Assembly (NCBI RefSeq): GCF_031843945.1
Contig: NZ_JAVTJJ010000001.1
Span: 1,123,652-1,187,651 of the forward strand
From: Paracidovorax sp031843945
GTDB taxonomy: Bacteria > Pseudomonadota > Gammaproteobacteria > Burkholderiales > Burkholderiaceae_C
DNA length: 64,000 bases
Direction of reading: 5' to 3'
Part shown: positions 7,395-16,516 of the stretch, in pieces
How the letters are laid out: each line of letters opens with the position of its first letter
Position numbering within the stretch: position 1 is the first letter of the stretch
Notes under the pieces: generated by a model
Databases searched by the model: none
What the model saw: only the letters and a program-made list of their open reading frames with translations
Told to the model about the DNA's origin: nothing
Translations under genes and position numbers: made by a program

Positions 7395-9485
7395 ATGACT
7401 CGCCTCCCCCTCCCTCGCCCTGTGCCTTTGGCCGCCGCTCTGGTTTGTGCAGCACTCGTTGCGCCAGTGTGGGCTCAGACCGCCGTGGATGGTGCGCAGG
7501 GCGCCGCCGGAACGCCCGGCGCGGCTGCACTGTCCACCGTGGTGGTGACGGCATCGGGCGCGGCGGTGGACATCAAGGAAGCGCCGGCCAGCATCAGCGT
7601 GATCACGCGAGAAGACATCGAGCGCAAGCCCGTCACCAGCATCGGCGAATTGCTCTCCACCGTGCCCGGCGTGACGGGCGGCCTGTCGGGCACCGGCGCG
7701 CAGTCGAAGATCCGGCTGCGGGGCTTGCCCGAGAAGTACACGCTGATCCTGGTGGACGGCCAACGCCAGGGCAATTCGGCCGGCGTCAACTACCGCGACG
7801 ACCTGGGCCAGCAAGACCTGGACTGGATCTCGCCCGAAATGATCGAGCGTATCGAGGTAGTGCGCGGCCCGATGTCGTCGCTCTACGGCTCGGACGCCAT
7901 GGGCGGCGTGATCAACATCATCACGCGCAAGATCGGCACGCGATGGGCGGGTTCGTCCACGCTCAACTACAGCAAGCCATCCGACTCCGACCGCGGCGAC
8001 ACGCGGCAGCTGGGCTTCAATCTCAGCGGGCCGGTAGCCGACCGCTTCGGCCTGCGCCTGGGCGGCAACTACACCGAACGCGAGTCGGACGAAGCCAACG
8101 GCGGCTTTCGCGGCACCTACCTTTCCACCGCCGGCTCGCGCAACCAGAACCTCAACGGCCTGCTGAACTGGCAATTGACGCCCGAGCAGCTGCTGTCGCT
8201 CGAAGCTGCCCAGGGCACTCAGCGCGCCCTGGGCTCGGACAGCCGAAACGCCGCAGGCGGCAGCATCGTCAGCCCGTGGGGTTTGAGCAAGCTGGAGCAC
8301 ACCAAGCTCGGCATCGGCCATGAAGGACGCTGGGGCACGGCGCGCAGCAAGCTCAACCTGGTGCGCAACGAATACGAGGACAAGGGCGACACCATCGGCA
8401 ACAACTCGCGCGAAACAGCGCTCGATGGCCGGGTGGACATGCCCCTGCAACTCTTCGGGCTGGATCAGGCGTTGACCACCGGCTTTCAGTGGAAGCGCGA
8501 AGAGCTCGACAACCGCGACACCGTCGGCGTGGCGCCCATCGACTACGCGGGCAACCGCCTCGGCGGCTCCGCCTTGAGCGCTACCACCTGGGCGCTGTTT
8601 GCCGAAGACCAGATCTTCCTGCGCGAAAACCTGGCCCTCACGCTAGGCCTGCGCATGGACCACCACGAGCGGTACGGCACCAACTGGAGCCCGCGCGCCT
8701 ACCTGGTCTACCACCCGCAGCCTGAATGGACCGTGCGCGGTGGTGTCTCGCGCGGCTTCCGGGCACCCGGGCTGAAGGAAAACTCGCCCAACGCCGCCAC
8801 CCAGTCCGGCGGCAACGGATGCCGCAGCCTGGCGGGCTTCGGCTGGACCAGCACCAGCGTGAATGCCGACGGCACACGCGGCTGCTACATGGCGGGCAAT
8901 CCGAACCTGGAACCGGAAACCAGCATGAATTACGAGCTGGGCACCAGCTGGGACAAGGACGGTTGGTCGCTGGGCGGCACGTACTTCCACACCAACTTCA
9001 AGAACAAGATCGACTACCAGCCTTTGGGCCTGTTCAACGGTTTCTGGTGGACGCGGATGGAAAACGCCCAGCGCGCCCGCACGCGCGGCCTGGAAGCCAC
9101 GGCCAACGTGCCGCTGGCTGCCAACGTGGACTGGAACACCAACGTCACGCGCATGCTGGAGTCCAAGAACCTGACGACCGGCGCGTCGCTGCTGGCCGTG
9201 CCGCGCCTGACCGTGTATTCGGCCGTGCAATGGCGCATCAATGCCGCCTGGAACGCCGCCGTCAGCGCGCGCCACACCGGCAAGGAACTGCTGACCACCG
9301 GCAGCACCGCCAACTTTGCCAAGGCCTACACCACGTTCGATCTGTCGGCCAACTACGCAGTGAACCAGACGCTGACCTTACGCACCGGCGTGATCAACGT
9401 GACGGACAAGCAGACGCGCGAACTGGGCAGCAACTACGACAACGGCGGACGCACGTACTTCGTGGGATTGACCGCCCGCTTCTGA
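7395..9485 (+). CDS. TonB-dependent outer-membrane receptor (CirA/FepA-like)
   Basis: Outer-membrane gated channel of 696 residues, probably for a ferric siderophore. A signal peptide ends near WAQ; a TonB-box-like segment (TVVVTASG) precedes the plug domain (EAPASISVITREDIERKP, then IRLRGLPEKYTLILVDGQ and VVRGPMSSLYGSDAMGGVI), followed by a beta barrel ending in an aromatic residue (GLTARF). There is no N-terminal STN signalling domain, unlike the other two receptors in this window, so no trans-envelope signalling is expected. Start at the ATG giving MTRLPLPRP; an upstream frame extension would disrupt the signal peptide. Confidence 0.88.
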   Translation: MTRLPLPRPVPLAAALVCAALVAPVWAQTAVDGAQGAAGTPGAAALSTVVVTASGAAVDIKEAPASISVITREDIERKPVTSIGELLSTVPGVTGGLSGTGAQSKIRLRGLPEKYTLILVDGQRQGNSAGVNYRDDLGQQDLDWISPEMIERIEVVRGPMSSLYGSDAMGGVINIITRKIGTRWAGSSTLNYSKPSDSDRGDTRQLGFNLSGPVADRFGLRLGGNYTERESDEANGGFRGTYLSTAGSRNQNLNGLLNWQLTPEQLLSLEAAQGTQRALGSDSRNAAGGSIVSPWGLSKLEHTKLGIGHEGRWGTARSKLNLVRNEYEDKGDTIGNNSRETALDGRVDMPLQLFGLDQALTTGFQWKREELDNRDTVGVAPIDYAGNRLGGSALSATTWALFAEDQIFLRENLALTLGLRMDHHERYGTNWSPRAYLVYHPQPEWTVRGGVSRGFRAPGLKENSPNAATQSGGNGCRSLAGFGWTSTSVNADGTRGCYMAGNPNLEPETSMNYELGTSWDKDGWSLGGTYFHTNFKNKIDYQPLGLFNGFWWTRMENAQRARTRGLEATANVPLAANVDWNTNVTRMLESKNLTTGASLLAVPRLTVYSAVQWRINAAWNAAVSARHTGKELLTTGSTANFAKAYTTFDLSANYAVNQTLTLRTGVINVTDKQTRELGSNYDNGGRTYFVGLTARF

Positions 9486-9510
9486 AAGGGCACGTAGGGG
9501 CGTGCTAGCC

Positions 9511-9577
9511 ATAGCTATGGTATTGATAGCTGTAAGCGCTTATAAACAAAGCGCTGGAGGCCGATATGAATCAAAGG
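9511..9577 (-). repeat. Double-palindrome intergenic repeat, copy R2
   Basis: Reverse orientation relative to R1: AGCTAT(N7)ATAGCT, then AAGCGCTT(N6)AAAGCGCT, then GGAGGCCGATATGAATCAAA. It begins 26 bp behind the receptor stop and is the main recognisable element in the 226 bp before the topoisomerase gene. Confidence 0.8.
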
Positions 9578-9711
9578 CATGATTTGAATAGGCCCCCAGG
9601 TGAGTCACTGGCGGACGCCTTCCCACCCGCGCTGCGGGCAGGCGCCTACAGCCATACGGGCGCCGTCGCGGTGTGATGTGCGCATCGTCACCGGTCCGCC
9701 CCCGCACCCGT

Positions 9712-10908
9712 ATGCCCACCTCATCCAGCAGTTCCGCCGCATCCTCCTCCACCCCGCCCCGCCCCGGCAGCCGACTGCCAGGCGGCTTGATCTACGTGAC
9801 CGTGGAAATGCCTGGCCTCACGCGCGTGCTGAAAGGCAAGTCCTTCGCCTTTCGAAAACCCGACGGCGCCTGGGTGCGCGACGAAGACGAGATCGCCCGC
9901 ATCCGCAAGCTGGCCATTCCGCCCGCCTACACCGATGTGTGGATCTGCCCGAAGGACAACGGCCATCTGCAGGCCACCGGCTTTGACGCGCGTGGCCGGC
10001 GCCAGTACCGCTACCACTCCGAATGGCGGCGCGTGCGCGATGAAAACAAGTTCGAGCGCATGCGCGCCTTCGGCCTGGCGCTGCCGCGCATCCGCGCCCG
10101 CGTGGCGCGCGACCTGAAACCCCGGCGCGGAGAGCCCGCCCTGTCGCGCACCGTGGTGCTCGCCACCATCGTGCGGCTGCTGGACACCACCTTCCTGCGC
10201 GTAGGCAACGAGGAATACGCCGCCACCAACCAGTCGTACGGCCTGACCACGCTGCGCAACCGCCATGCGGGCGTGCGCGGCAGCACGCTGACCCTGCGCT
10301 TTCGCGGCAAGAGCGGCGTAGAGCAGCAAGCGCAGTTAGACGACCCACGCGTGGCCCGCGTGGTGCGCCGCTGCCAGCAGCTGCCGGGCCAGGAGTTGTT
10401 CCAGTACGAGGATGAAGACGGGCAGCGCCACGCCATCGGCTCCAGCGACGTGAACGACTACCTGCGCGAGATCACCGAAAGCGCACGCCGTTCGGCTGGT
10501 GAGAGCGACGCCGACATGCACTTCACCGCCAAGGACTTTCGCACCTGGCACGGCACGGCCCAGGCGCTGGAGCTGACGCGGCTGGCCTGTACGGGCGACG
10601 GCGGCGCGGCGTCGTACAGCGCCAAAGAGATCCTGGTCGAGGTCGCCCGCCAACTCGGCAACACACCCGCCGTGTGCAAGAAGTCGTACGTACACCCGGC
10701 CGTGCTGGAGCTGGGCTCGCGCCTCGCGTCCGACGCCGGGCCGGACATGCAGCGCGTGTGGGACCGCATAGGCAGCGGGGCCACGCCGCGCGGCCTGGGT
10801 GTGGCCGAGCGGCGGCTGCTGGCGTTTCTGCAGCCAGAAAAGCGCACCGCGCGGGCTGCAAAGCCCAAGCCCAAGGCCCGCCCCATCACCAACGGTAAGT
10901 CGCCGTAG
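9712..10908 (+). CDS. DNA topoisomerase IB (poxvirus-like)
   Basis: Type IB topoisomerase that relaxes supercoils through a 3'-phosphotyrosyl intermediate. The 398-residue protein has the catalytic series of the family: Arg in FLRVGNEEYA, Lys in LRFRGKSG, Arg/His region DFRTWHGT and the nucleophilic Tyr in KKSYVHP. The N-terminus is Ser/Pro-rich up to about residue 25, and the start is uncertain (ATG at 9676 and GTG at 9673 are in frame); 9712 was chosen to give the shortest low-complexity leader. The Lys/Pro-rich tail overlaps by 23 bp the 3' end of the convergent receptor gene. Confidence 0.87.
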   Translation: MPTSSSSSAASSSTPPRPGSRLPGGLIYVTVEMPGLTRVLKGKSFAFRKPDGAWVRDEDEIARIRKLAIPPAYTDVWICPKDNGHLQATGFDARGRRQYRYHSEWRRVRDENKFERMRAFGLALPRIRARVARDLKPRRGEPALSRTVVLATIVRLLDTTFLRVGNEEYAATNQSYGLTTLRNRHAGVRGSTLTLRFRGKSGVEQQAQLDDPRVARVVRRCQQLPGQELFQYEDEDGQRHAIGSSDVNDYLREITESARRSAGESDADMHFTAKDFRTWHGTAQALELTRLACTGDGGAASYSAKEILVEVARQLGNTPAVCKKSYVHPAVLELGSRLASDAGPDMQRVWDRIGSGATPRGLGVAERRLLAFLQPEKRTARAAKPKPKARPITNGKSP

Positions 10909-13282
10909 CCACCACCTTGCGCTGCGATCCGAAGCCGCAGGTGGTGTCTGCCGTGCACGCCACCAGATAGGCCTTGTCGGTCAGGTTGCGCAGGTTCAGC
11001 GCCAGGCTCCAGGGCCCGAAGTCGTAACCCAGCATGGCGTCGAAGACGGTGTAGCTCGGCACCGGTACCGTCGTGGACTGAAAGGTGCCCCGGTTGGAGC
11101 CGACATAGCGCGCGCCCAGCCCCAGCCTCACTCCAATAGGCCAGCGGTAATCCGTCCACACCGAAATCTGGTTGCGCGCCACCGGGTTGAGCTGCTTGCC
11201 GATCTCATTCGGGTTGCTGCTGGCGGTCACATCGGCCTTCGGGATGAAGGTGTACGCGGCCACCACGTTCCAGCCCGGCATGGGCCGCAGCTGCGCTTCA
11301 AATTCCATGCCGTGCACGGTGATCTCGCCCGTGATGCGCGGGATGTTGGTGGCCGGATCGCTGGTCACGTAGTTGCGGCGCTGCAGCCGGAATGCGGCCA
11401 GGCTGTAGCTGTCCTTGCGGCCGGGCGGCTGCCAGCGCAGCCCGGCCTCCAGTTGGCGCCCGGTTTCCGGATCGAAGGCGCGGCCGGTTTCCGGGTTGAC
11501 GGTACCGTTGGGCGTGAACGACTCGGAATAGCTGGCATACGGCGCCCAGCCCGCGGGCGCCAGGTACACCACGCCCGCGCGGCTGGAGAGCTTGCCGTCC
11601 GACTGGCGGCTGGCCGTGCCGTCCAGATGGTTGTCGGTGCTGGTGCTGGCGCGGTCGTAGCGCGTGCCGAGCGTGAACACCCAGCGGTCCTGCCACTTGA
11701 TGTGGTCTTGCACGTACAGCCCCGTCTGGCGCAGCTGGATGCGCGCATCCACATACGGCTCGGGCAGCGTGATGGGGCCAGTGCCGAAGACGGGCTGGTA
11801 GGCATCCATCGACGGCACAGTGCCGCCGTATACCGTGGCCTGGTCGAAGCGAGAGCCTTGATAGTCCAGCCCCACCAGCGCCGTATGCGCCCAGTCGCCG
11901 CTGCGCCATTTCGCCTGCGCATGCGTGTCTACCGCGAGGCTGTGCACTTTTTCCTGGCTGCCGAACACCGCGCGAGCGATGCGGCGGAAGTTGGCCGGGT
12001 CTGCTGCATCGTCGGGGTTCACCGTCAGCAGGCCTTCGAGCCATGCCTGGGCGTAGTCCACCTTCAGTCGGCCATAGCGCAGCTTCTGCCGTAGCGTCCA
12101 CACGTCGCCCGCCTGGTGTTCGGCCTGATAACCCAGTAGCCACTGGTCGTGCCGAAAGTGGTCGAACCCCGGCTCGCCGTAGTACGCCGGCGCCTGGATG
12201 CGGCCGTTCGGGTTGGGCAGCAGCGTGCCGTAGGCCGGCCCCCCGCTTTGGTACACGCCCGCGCGGTCGCGCACCACCTGCGACAGCAGGGTGACCGACG
12301 TCACGCCCGATGGCTTCCAGGTCAGCGATGGCGCCAGGTAGAAGCGGTCATCGCGCATGCCGCCTGCGGGCAGTTCTGCATCGCGCACTACGCCGGTCAA
12401 GCGGTACAGCAGGCTGCCGTCTTCATTGAGCGGGCCAGAGAAGTCGCCCGCCACCTGTCGGCGCGCATGGTCGCCCAGTTGCACCTGCAGCTCGCGCACG
12501 GGCTGTGCGGTGGGCAGCTTGGTGACCACGTTGACCAGGCCGCCCGGCCCGCTCTGGCCGTACAGCACGGAAGACGGCCCGCGCAGCAACTCGATTCGCT
12601 CGGCGCCGTAGTTCTCGGTGCGCCACACGCCCCAGCTGGCGTTGTTGCGCAGCGGCAGACCGTCGAGATAAAAGCCCGGTGAATAGGCGTCGAAGCCACG
12701 CAGGTAGAGCCATTCGAAGCGCGAGTCGTCGTTCCAGCCCATGGTGTTCACTCCGGGCGAATAGGCCAGCGCATCGCGAACCCGCTGTGCACCGGTGGCC
12801 TCGATGAATTCGGCCGTGACGACCGACACCGACTGCGGTGTCTCGATGAGCGGCACGTCGATCTTGGTCGCCGTGGCACTGCGCCGCGCGGCGTAGCCCC
12901 GCACGGGGCCGGTGGCCGTTTCCTGCTCGGCGTCGGCGCGCACCGTCACGTCGGGCAGCGCCGCGCCGCTGTGGGCAGGCACGCGCTCCAGCGTCCAGGT
13001 CGCGCCGTCGCGGCGGGCCTGCAGGCCCGTGCCTTGCAGCAACTGGGTCAGTGCGGCCTGCGCGTCCAGCGACCCGCTCACTGCGCTGGCCTGGCGGCCT
13101 TCCAGCAACTGCGGCGGGTAGACCAGCTGCATGCCCGACTGGGCGGTGAAGCGGCGCAGCGCGTCGGGCAACGGCTGCGCGGCGATGTCGAACCGGGGCG
13201 ACTGCGCCGCAGCGTGCAGGCTGGCGACAGCCAGCGCGGCGGCCAGGACATGGCGAACAAACAAGGAAGACGGATGGTTCAT
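10886..13282 (-). CDS. TonB-dependent siderophore receptor with STN signalling domain
   Basis: Outer-membrane transducer of 798 residues. After a signal peptide (cleavage near AAAQS) comes the STN domain (about residues 30-100; FDIAAQPLPDALRRF), which contacts a FecR-type protein in the periplasm. The plug has IETPQSVSVVTAEF, YLRGFDAYSPGFYLDGLPL and LLRGPSSVLYGQSGPGG, typical of ferrichrome/pyoverdine-class receptors. The barrel ends with ATATYRW, the terminal Trp being a usual outer-membrane sorting residue. It lies directly downstream of the sigma/anti-sigma fusion gene on the same strand, so the two very likely form one surface-signalling unit. Confidence 0.9.
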   Translation of the reverse strand: MNHPSSLFVRHVLAAALAVASLHAAAQSPRFDIAAQPLPDALRRFTAQSGMQLVYPPQLLEGRQASAVSGSLDAQAALTQLLQGTGLQARRDGATWTLERVPAHSGAALPDVTVRADAEQETATGPVRGYAARRSATATKIDVPLIETPQSVSVVTAEFIEATGAQRVRDALAYSPGVNTMGWNDDSRFEWLYLRGFDAYSPGFYLDGLPLRNNASWGVWRTENYGAERIELLRGPSSVLYGQSGPGGLVNVVTKLPTAQPVRELQVQLGDHARRQVAGDFSGPLNEDGSLLYRLTGVVRDAELPAGGMRDDRFYLAPSLTWKPSGVTSVTLLSQVVRDRAGVYQSGGPAYGTLLPNPNGRIQAPAYYGEPGFDHFRHDQWLLGYQAEHQAGDVWTLRQKLRYGRLKVDYAQAWLEGLLTVNPDDAADPANFRRIARAVFGSQEKVHSLAVDTHAQAKWRSGDWAHTALVGLDYQGSRFDQATVYGGTVPSMDAYQPVFGTGPITLPEPYVDARIQLRQTGLYVQDHIKWQDRWVFTLGTRYDRASTSTDNHLDGTASRQSDGKLSSRAGVVYLAPAGWAPYASYSESFTPNGTVNPETGRAFDPETGRQLEAGLRWQPPGRKDSYSLAAFRLQRRNYVTSDPATNIPRITGEITVHGMEFEAQLRPMPGWNVVAAYTFIPKADVTASSNPNEIGKQLNPVARNQISVWTDYRWPIGVRLGLGARYVGSNRGTFQSTTVPVPSYTVFDAMLGYDFGPWSLALNLRNLTDKAYLVACTADTTCGFGSQRKVVATATYRW

Positions 13283-13373
13283 GGCGGTTCGGAGCGTGTT
13301 GAACGAGTGGCAATCCCCGCTACAACGAACCGGCCGCGCGGCGTCCTGAACGATTTCCCGCTTTTTTCTTCAT

Positions 13374-13437
13374 TTATTAAAAATGATAGCTACCAGCGCT
13401 TGCTGCATAAGCGCTAGAGCCCTATTTCATTCAAATC
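13374..13437 (-). repeat. Double-palindrome intergenic repeat, copy R3
   Basis: Contains AGCGCTT(N6)TAAGCGCT followed by AGAGCCCTATTTCATTCAAAT; the first palindrome is decayed on its outer arm. The TTGA in its tail supplies the TGA stop codon of the fused sigma factor gene on the minus strand (13431-13433). Confidence 0.75.
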
Positions 13438-14774
13438 GCCTCGACGTGCCAGCGCCCACCGCTTAGCCGCGAGCGCACCGGCACCACGCCGGGCAGAGCC
13501 CGCACGAAGTCTTCCGCCTGCGCGATGCGCACCTGGCCCGACAGGCGCAGCCCCGCAGCAGTGCCGTCCACATCGACCGGGCGCGGCAGATAACGGCGCA
13601 GGCGCTCGACCACCTCGGCCAGCGGCGCCGCATCGAACAGCACCGAGCCGTGGCGCCAGCCGGCGGCAGCGCCTGGCTCGGGCAACCGGCTGAGCACGGC
13701 ACCGCGGCCTCCACCGGTTCGCAGCCCGTCGCCGGCGGCCAGTTCATGGGACTGCACCGGCTGGCCGGCTGCGTCCAGCGTTTGCACCCGCACGCGGCCC
13801 GATTCGACCTGCACCTGGACTGCGCCATTCGCTGCACGCTCCACACCGAAACGCGTGCCCAGCACGGTGATGCGCACTCCGCCTGCCGCCGCGCCTGCGT
13901 CGCCTGGCACATCCCCGGACACATCGCCCGGCACGTCGACCACGAAGGGCCGGCCAGGGTCGTGGGCCACCTCGAAGAAGGCCGCGCCTTGCAGCAGCCG
14001 CACGCTGCGTTGCCCGGCGTAGTAAGCCAGGGCCACACGCGTCTGCGCGTCCAGCGTCAGCACGCTGCCGTCGGGCAGGGGCTGGCGCAGCGTCTTGCCG
14101 TGGCCGGTCGATGCCGTCTGCTGCCATTGCGGCACGGCCAGGCGCCACCAGCGCCAACCGCCCAGGCCGCCGACCGCCAGGCCTGCCACGCCCAGCAGCG
14201 CGGCGAGCGAGCGGCGCCGGCCGCCTCGCGCGCTCAGGGCGGCGGCATGGCCGGAGCCCCACCGCTCCATGGCGCCCTGCACCTGGTCCATGGCCCGCAT
14301 CATGTCGCGCTCGATCATGTTGCGCGACACGCCGAATTCGGCCGCCAGCGCGGCCTGGTCTTCGCCATGCAAACGGCTGCGCACGAACACCTGCCGGGCG
14401 CGATCGGGCAGCGCCGCCAGCGCGCATTCGACGGCCGTGATGGCCTGCCGGTACATGGCGGCTTCCGCCACATCGGGCGCGTTAGGGGCCGGCGTCTGGC
14501 AGGCGGCGTGGCGGTGCTGCATGCCGTCGCGGCGCTGCTGGTCGATCACCAGGTTGCGCGCCATGGTGAACAGATAGGCGCGCGCCTCGCCCTCGCCATC
14601 CAGCTGCGGGCCCTGGCCCTCGCGGGCCATGTCGGCCACGCGCAGCCAGGTGTCGTGCGCCGCGTCGCGTGCCGATTCAGCGCTGCCGGTGCGGCGCGCC
14701 AGGTAGCGCACCAGGTCGGCATAGCTGGCCTGAAAGCTCGCCAGCAGCGAGAACGGCTCGGTTCCGGCGGCCAT
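13431..14774 (-). CDS. Fused ECF sigma factor / FecR-like transmembrane protein
   Basis: Single 447-residue polypeptide. Residues about 10-80 form sigma region 2 (ARDAAHDTWLRVADM, AYLFTMARNLVIDQQRR); residues about 110-168 form region 4 (ALPDRARQVFVRSRLHGEDQ, FGVSRNMIERDMMRAM). A membrane helix follows at about 188-206, then a FecR periplasmic domain (LPDGSVLTLDAQTRVAL, GAAFFEVAHDPGRPFVVDV, ITVLGTRFGVE) and a C-terminal STN-like segment. The Gly-Thr at about 306-307 matches the site where FoxR-type proteins self-cleave. No cytoplasmic anti-sigma domain of the usual FecR kind is recognisable between region 4 and the helix. A few hybrid proteins of this type (for example IutY of Pseudomonas putida) are known. 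The gene lies 26 bp behind fumC and just ahead of its likely receptor gene. Confidence 0.85.
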   Translation of the reverse strand: MAAGTEPFSLLASFQASYADLVRYLARRTGSAESARDAAHDTWLRVADMAREGQGPQLDGEGEARAYLFTMARNLVIDQQRRDGMQHRHAACQTPAPNAPDVAEAAMYRQAITAVECALAALPDRARQVFVRSRLHGEDQAALAAEFGVSRNMIERDMMRAMDQVQGAMERWGSGHAAALSARGGRRRSLAALLGVAGLAVGGLGGWRWWRLAVPQWQQTASTGHGKTLRQPLPDGSVLTLDAQTRVALAYYAGQRSVRLLQGAAFFEVAHDPGRPFVVDVPGDVSGDVPGDAGAAAGGVRITVLGTRFGVERAANGAVQVQVESGRVRVQTLDAAGQPVQSHELAAGDGLRTGGGRGAVLSRLPEPGAAAGWRHGSVLFDAAPLAEVVERLRRYLPRPVDVDGTAAGLRLSGQVRIAQAEDFVRALPGVVPVRSRLSGGRWHVEAI

Positions 14775-14800
14775 GTCAGCGGCGCCTCAAACCACCGGTG

Positions 14801-16186
14801 TCAGCGGCCGACCATGTTGCCGGGCACGACCCATTCGTCGAACTGCTCGCCCGTCACATGGCCCGAGGCGATCGCCGCTTCGCGCAGCGAAGAGCCTTCC
14901 TTGTGCGCCTTCTTGGCGATGTAGGCGGCCTTGTCGTAGCCGATGTGCGTGTTGAGCGCGGTCACCAGCATCAGCGAGCGGTCCACCAACTCGGCGATGC
15001 GATCGCGGTTGGGCTCGATACCCACGGCGCAGTGGTCGTTGAAGCTGACCATGCCGTCGGCGAGCAGGCGCACGCTCTGCAGGAAGTTGTGCGCCACCAT
15101 CGGGCGGAACACGTTCAGCTCGAAGTTGCCCGAGGCGCCGCCGAAGTTGATGGCCACGTCGTTGCCGAAGACCTGCGCGGCCAGCATGGTGACGGCTTCG
15201 CTCTGCGTGGGGTTCACCTTGCCGGGCATGATCGACGAGCCCGGTTCGTTCTCTGGAATCGACAGCTCGCCGATGCCGCTGCGCGGGCCGCTGGCGAGCC
15301 AGCGCACGTCGTTGGCGATCTTCATCAGGCTGGCGGCCAGCGTCTTGAGTGCGCCGTGCGCATGCACCAGGCCATCGACCGAGGCCAGCGCCTCGAACTT
15401 GTTGGGCGCGGTGACGAAGGGCAGACCGGTCAGGTCGGCCAGCTCCTTGGCCACGCCTTCGGCGTAGCCCTTGGGCGCGTTCAGCCCGGTGCCCACAGCC
15501 GTGCCGCCCAGCGCCAGTTCATACAGATGCGGCAGTGCGGCCTGCACATGCTTTTCGCCATGGGCCAGTTGCGCCACCCAGCCGGAGATTTCCTGGCCCA
15601 ACGTGAGCGGAGTCGCGTCCTGCAGATGGGTGCGGCCGATCTTCACGATGCCGTCGAAGTCGCGCGCCTTGGCTTCGAGCGTCGTGCGCAGACGGCGAAT
15701 AGCGGGCAGCAGCTTGTGCGTCAGCGCCTCCACCGCCGCCACGTGCATGGCGGTGGGAAACACGTCGTTGCTCGACTGGCTGCGGTTCACGTCGTCGTTG
15801 GGGTGCACCAGCCGGCCTTCGCCGCGCTCGCCGCCCAAAATCTCGCTGGCGCGGTTGGCCAGCACCTCGTTGACGTTCATGTTGGTCTGTGTGCCCGATC
15901 CGGTTTGCCACACCACCAGCGGGAATTCGCTGGGGTGCTTGCCGGCGATCACCTCGTCGGCGGCGGCGGCGATGGCTTCGGTCTTCTTCGCGTCCTGCAG
16001 GCCCAGCGCATGGTTGACCTTGGCCGACGCCCGCTTGACCTGCGCCAGCGCCTTGATGATCTCGCGCGGCTGCTGCTCGCCCGAGATGTCGAAGTTCTGC
16101 AGCGAGCGCTGCGTCTGCGCGCCCCACAGTTGCTGGGCAGGCACCTCGATGGGGCCGAAGGTGTCACGTTCGATACGGATGGTCAT
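14801..16186 (-). CDS. fumC: Class II fumarate hydratase
   Basis: Iron-independent fumarase of the citric acid cycle, interconverting fumarate and malate; 461 residues as usual for the family. The superfamily signature GSSIMPGKVNP is present, as are TGSGTQTNMNVNEV and HNFLQ regions of the active site. The ATG giving MTIRIERDTFG is the expected start; an open frame extends further upstream but has no family similarity. Placed directly ahead of the sigma/FecR fusion gene with a 26 bp gap, suggesting co-transcription. A class I, iron-sulfur fumarase is encoded only 2.6 kb away. Confidence 0.94.
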   Translation of the reverse strand: MTIRIERDTFGPIEVPAQQLWGAQTQRSLQNFDISGEQQPREIIKALAQVKRASAKVNHALGLQDAKKTEAIAAAADEVIAGKHPSEFPLVVWQTGSGTQTNMNVNEVLANRASEILGGERGEGRLVHPNDDVNRSQSSNDVFPTAMHVAAVEALTHKLLPAIRRLRTTLEAKARDFDGIVKIGRTHLQDATPLTLGQEISGWVAQLAHGEKHVQAALPHLYELALGGTAVGTGLNAPKGYAEGVAKELADLTGLPFVTAPNKFEALASVDGLVHAHGALKTLAASLMKIANDVRWLASGPRSGIGELSIPENEPGSSIMPGKVNPTQSEAVTMLAAQVFGNDVAINFGGASGNFELNVFRPMVAHNFLQSVRLLADGMVSFNDHCAVGIEPNRDRIAELVDRSLMLVTALNTHIGYDKAAYIAKKAHKEGSSLREAAIASGHVTGEQFDEWVVPGNMVGR

Positions 16187-16516
16187 TGCAGGCAGGTTCC
16201 CAAAAGTGAAGCAGGAAGGAAGCGCACAAGGACGCTGACGAGGCCACGGCGCTTCCATGGTCGATGAGGATGGTCGTGTGAGCCATCGAGCATAACTCCA
16301 AACAAAAACCATTCTCATCTACTACGTTTTGCGATGCGAAAGGACAAATTTGCGCCGGTGCTGCCCAATACACGTTACTTGATGTAAACCAATTCGGAAG
16401 ATTCCACGTACAAAGAGCTTTCCAACCTACTCACTGCTTCGCATAGGCTGCTTCGTCCGCCGGTTCTCTTCCGGCTGGCTTGAGCAGGCGTTTCGCTCCG
16501 TCCCCAAACCCTGTCC
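16187..16516. other. Gene-free region between fumC and the GGDEF/EAL gene
   Basis: Divergent intergenic region of 330 bp. No convincing small gene was found. It holds a possible Fur-like site near 16303-16321 on the fumC side and a short GCCGG...CCGGC inverted repeat near 16459-16476. No riboswitch of the cyclic-di-GMP type was recognised. Confidence 0.5.
16303..16321 (-). promoter_or_regulatory. Possible Fur-like site upstream of fumC
   Basis: Minus strand reads GATGAGAATGGTTTTTG, sharing GAGAATGRTT with the much better palindrome ahead of the fecI gene at 48.2 kb. One half-site is good and the other poor. It lies about 120 bp upstream of fumC. Fur control of a fumC operon is known in Pseudomonas aeruginosa. 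Confidence 0.35.

Noticed and set aside
14669..16267. Long plus-strand frame opposite fumC and the sigma region
   Set aside because: No recognisable protein; fumC on the minus strand is complete.
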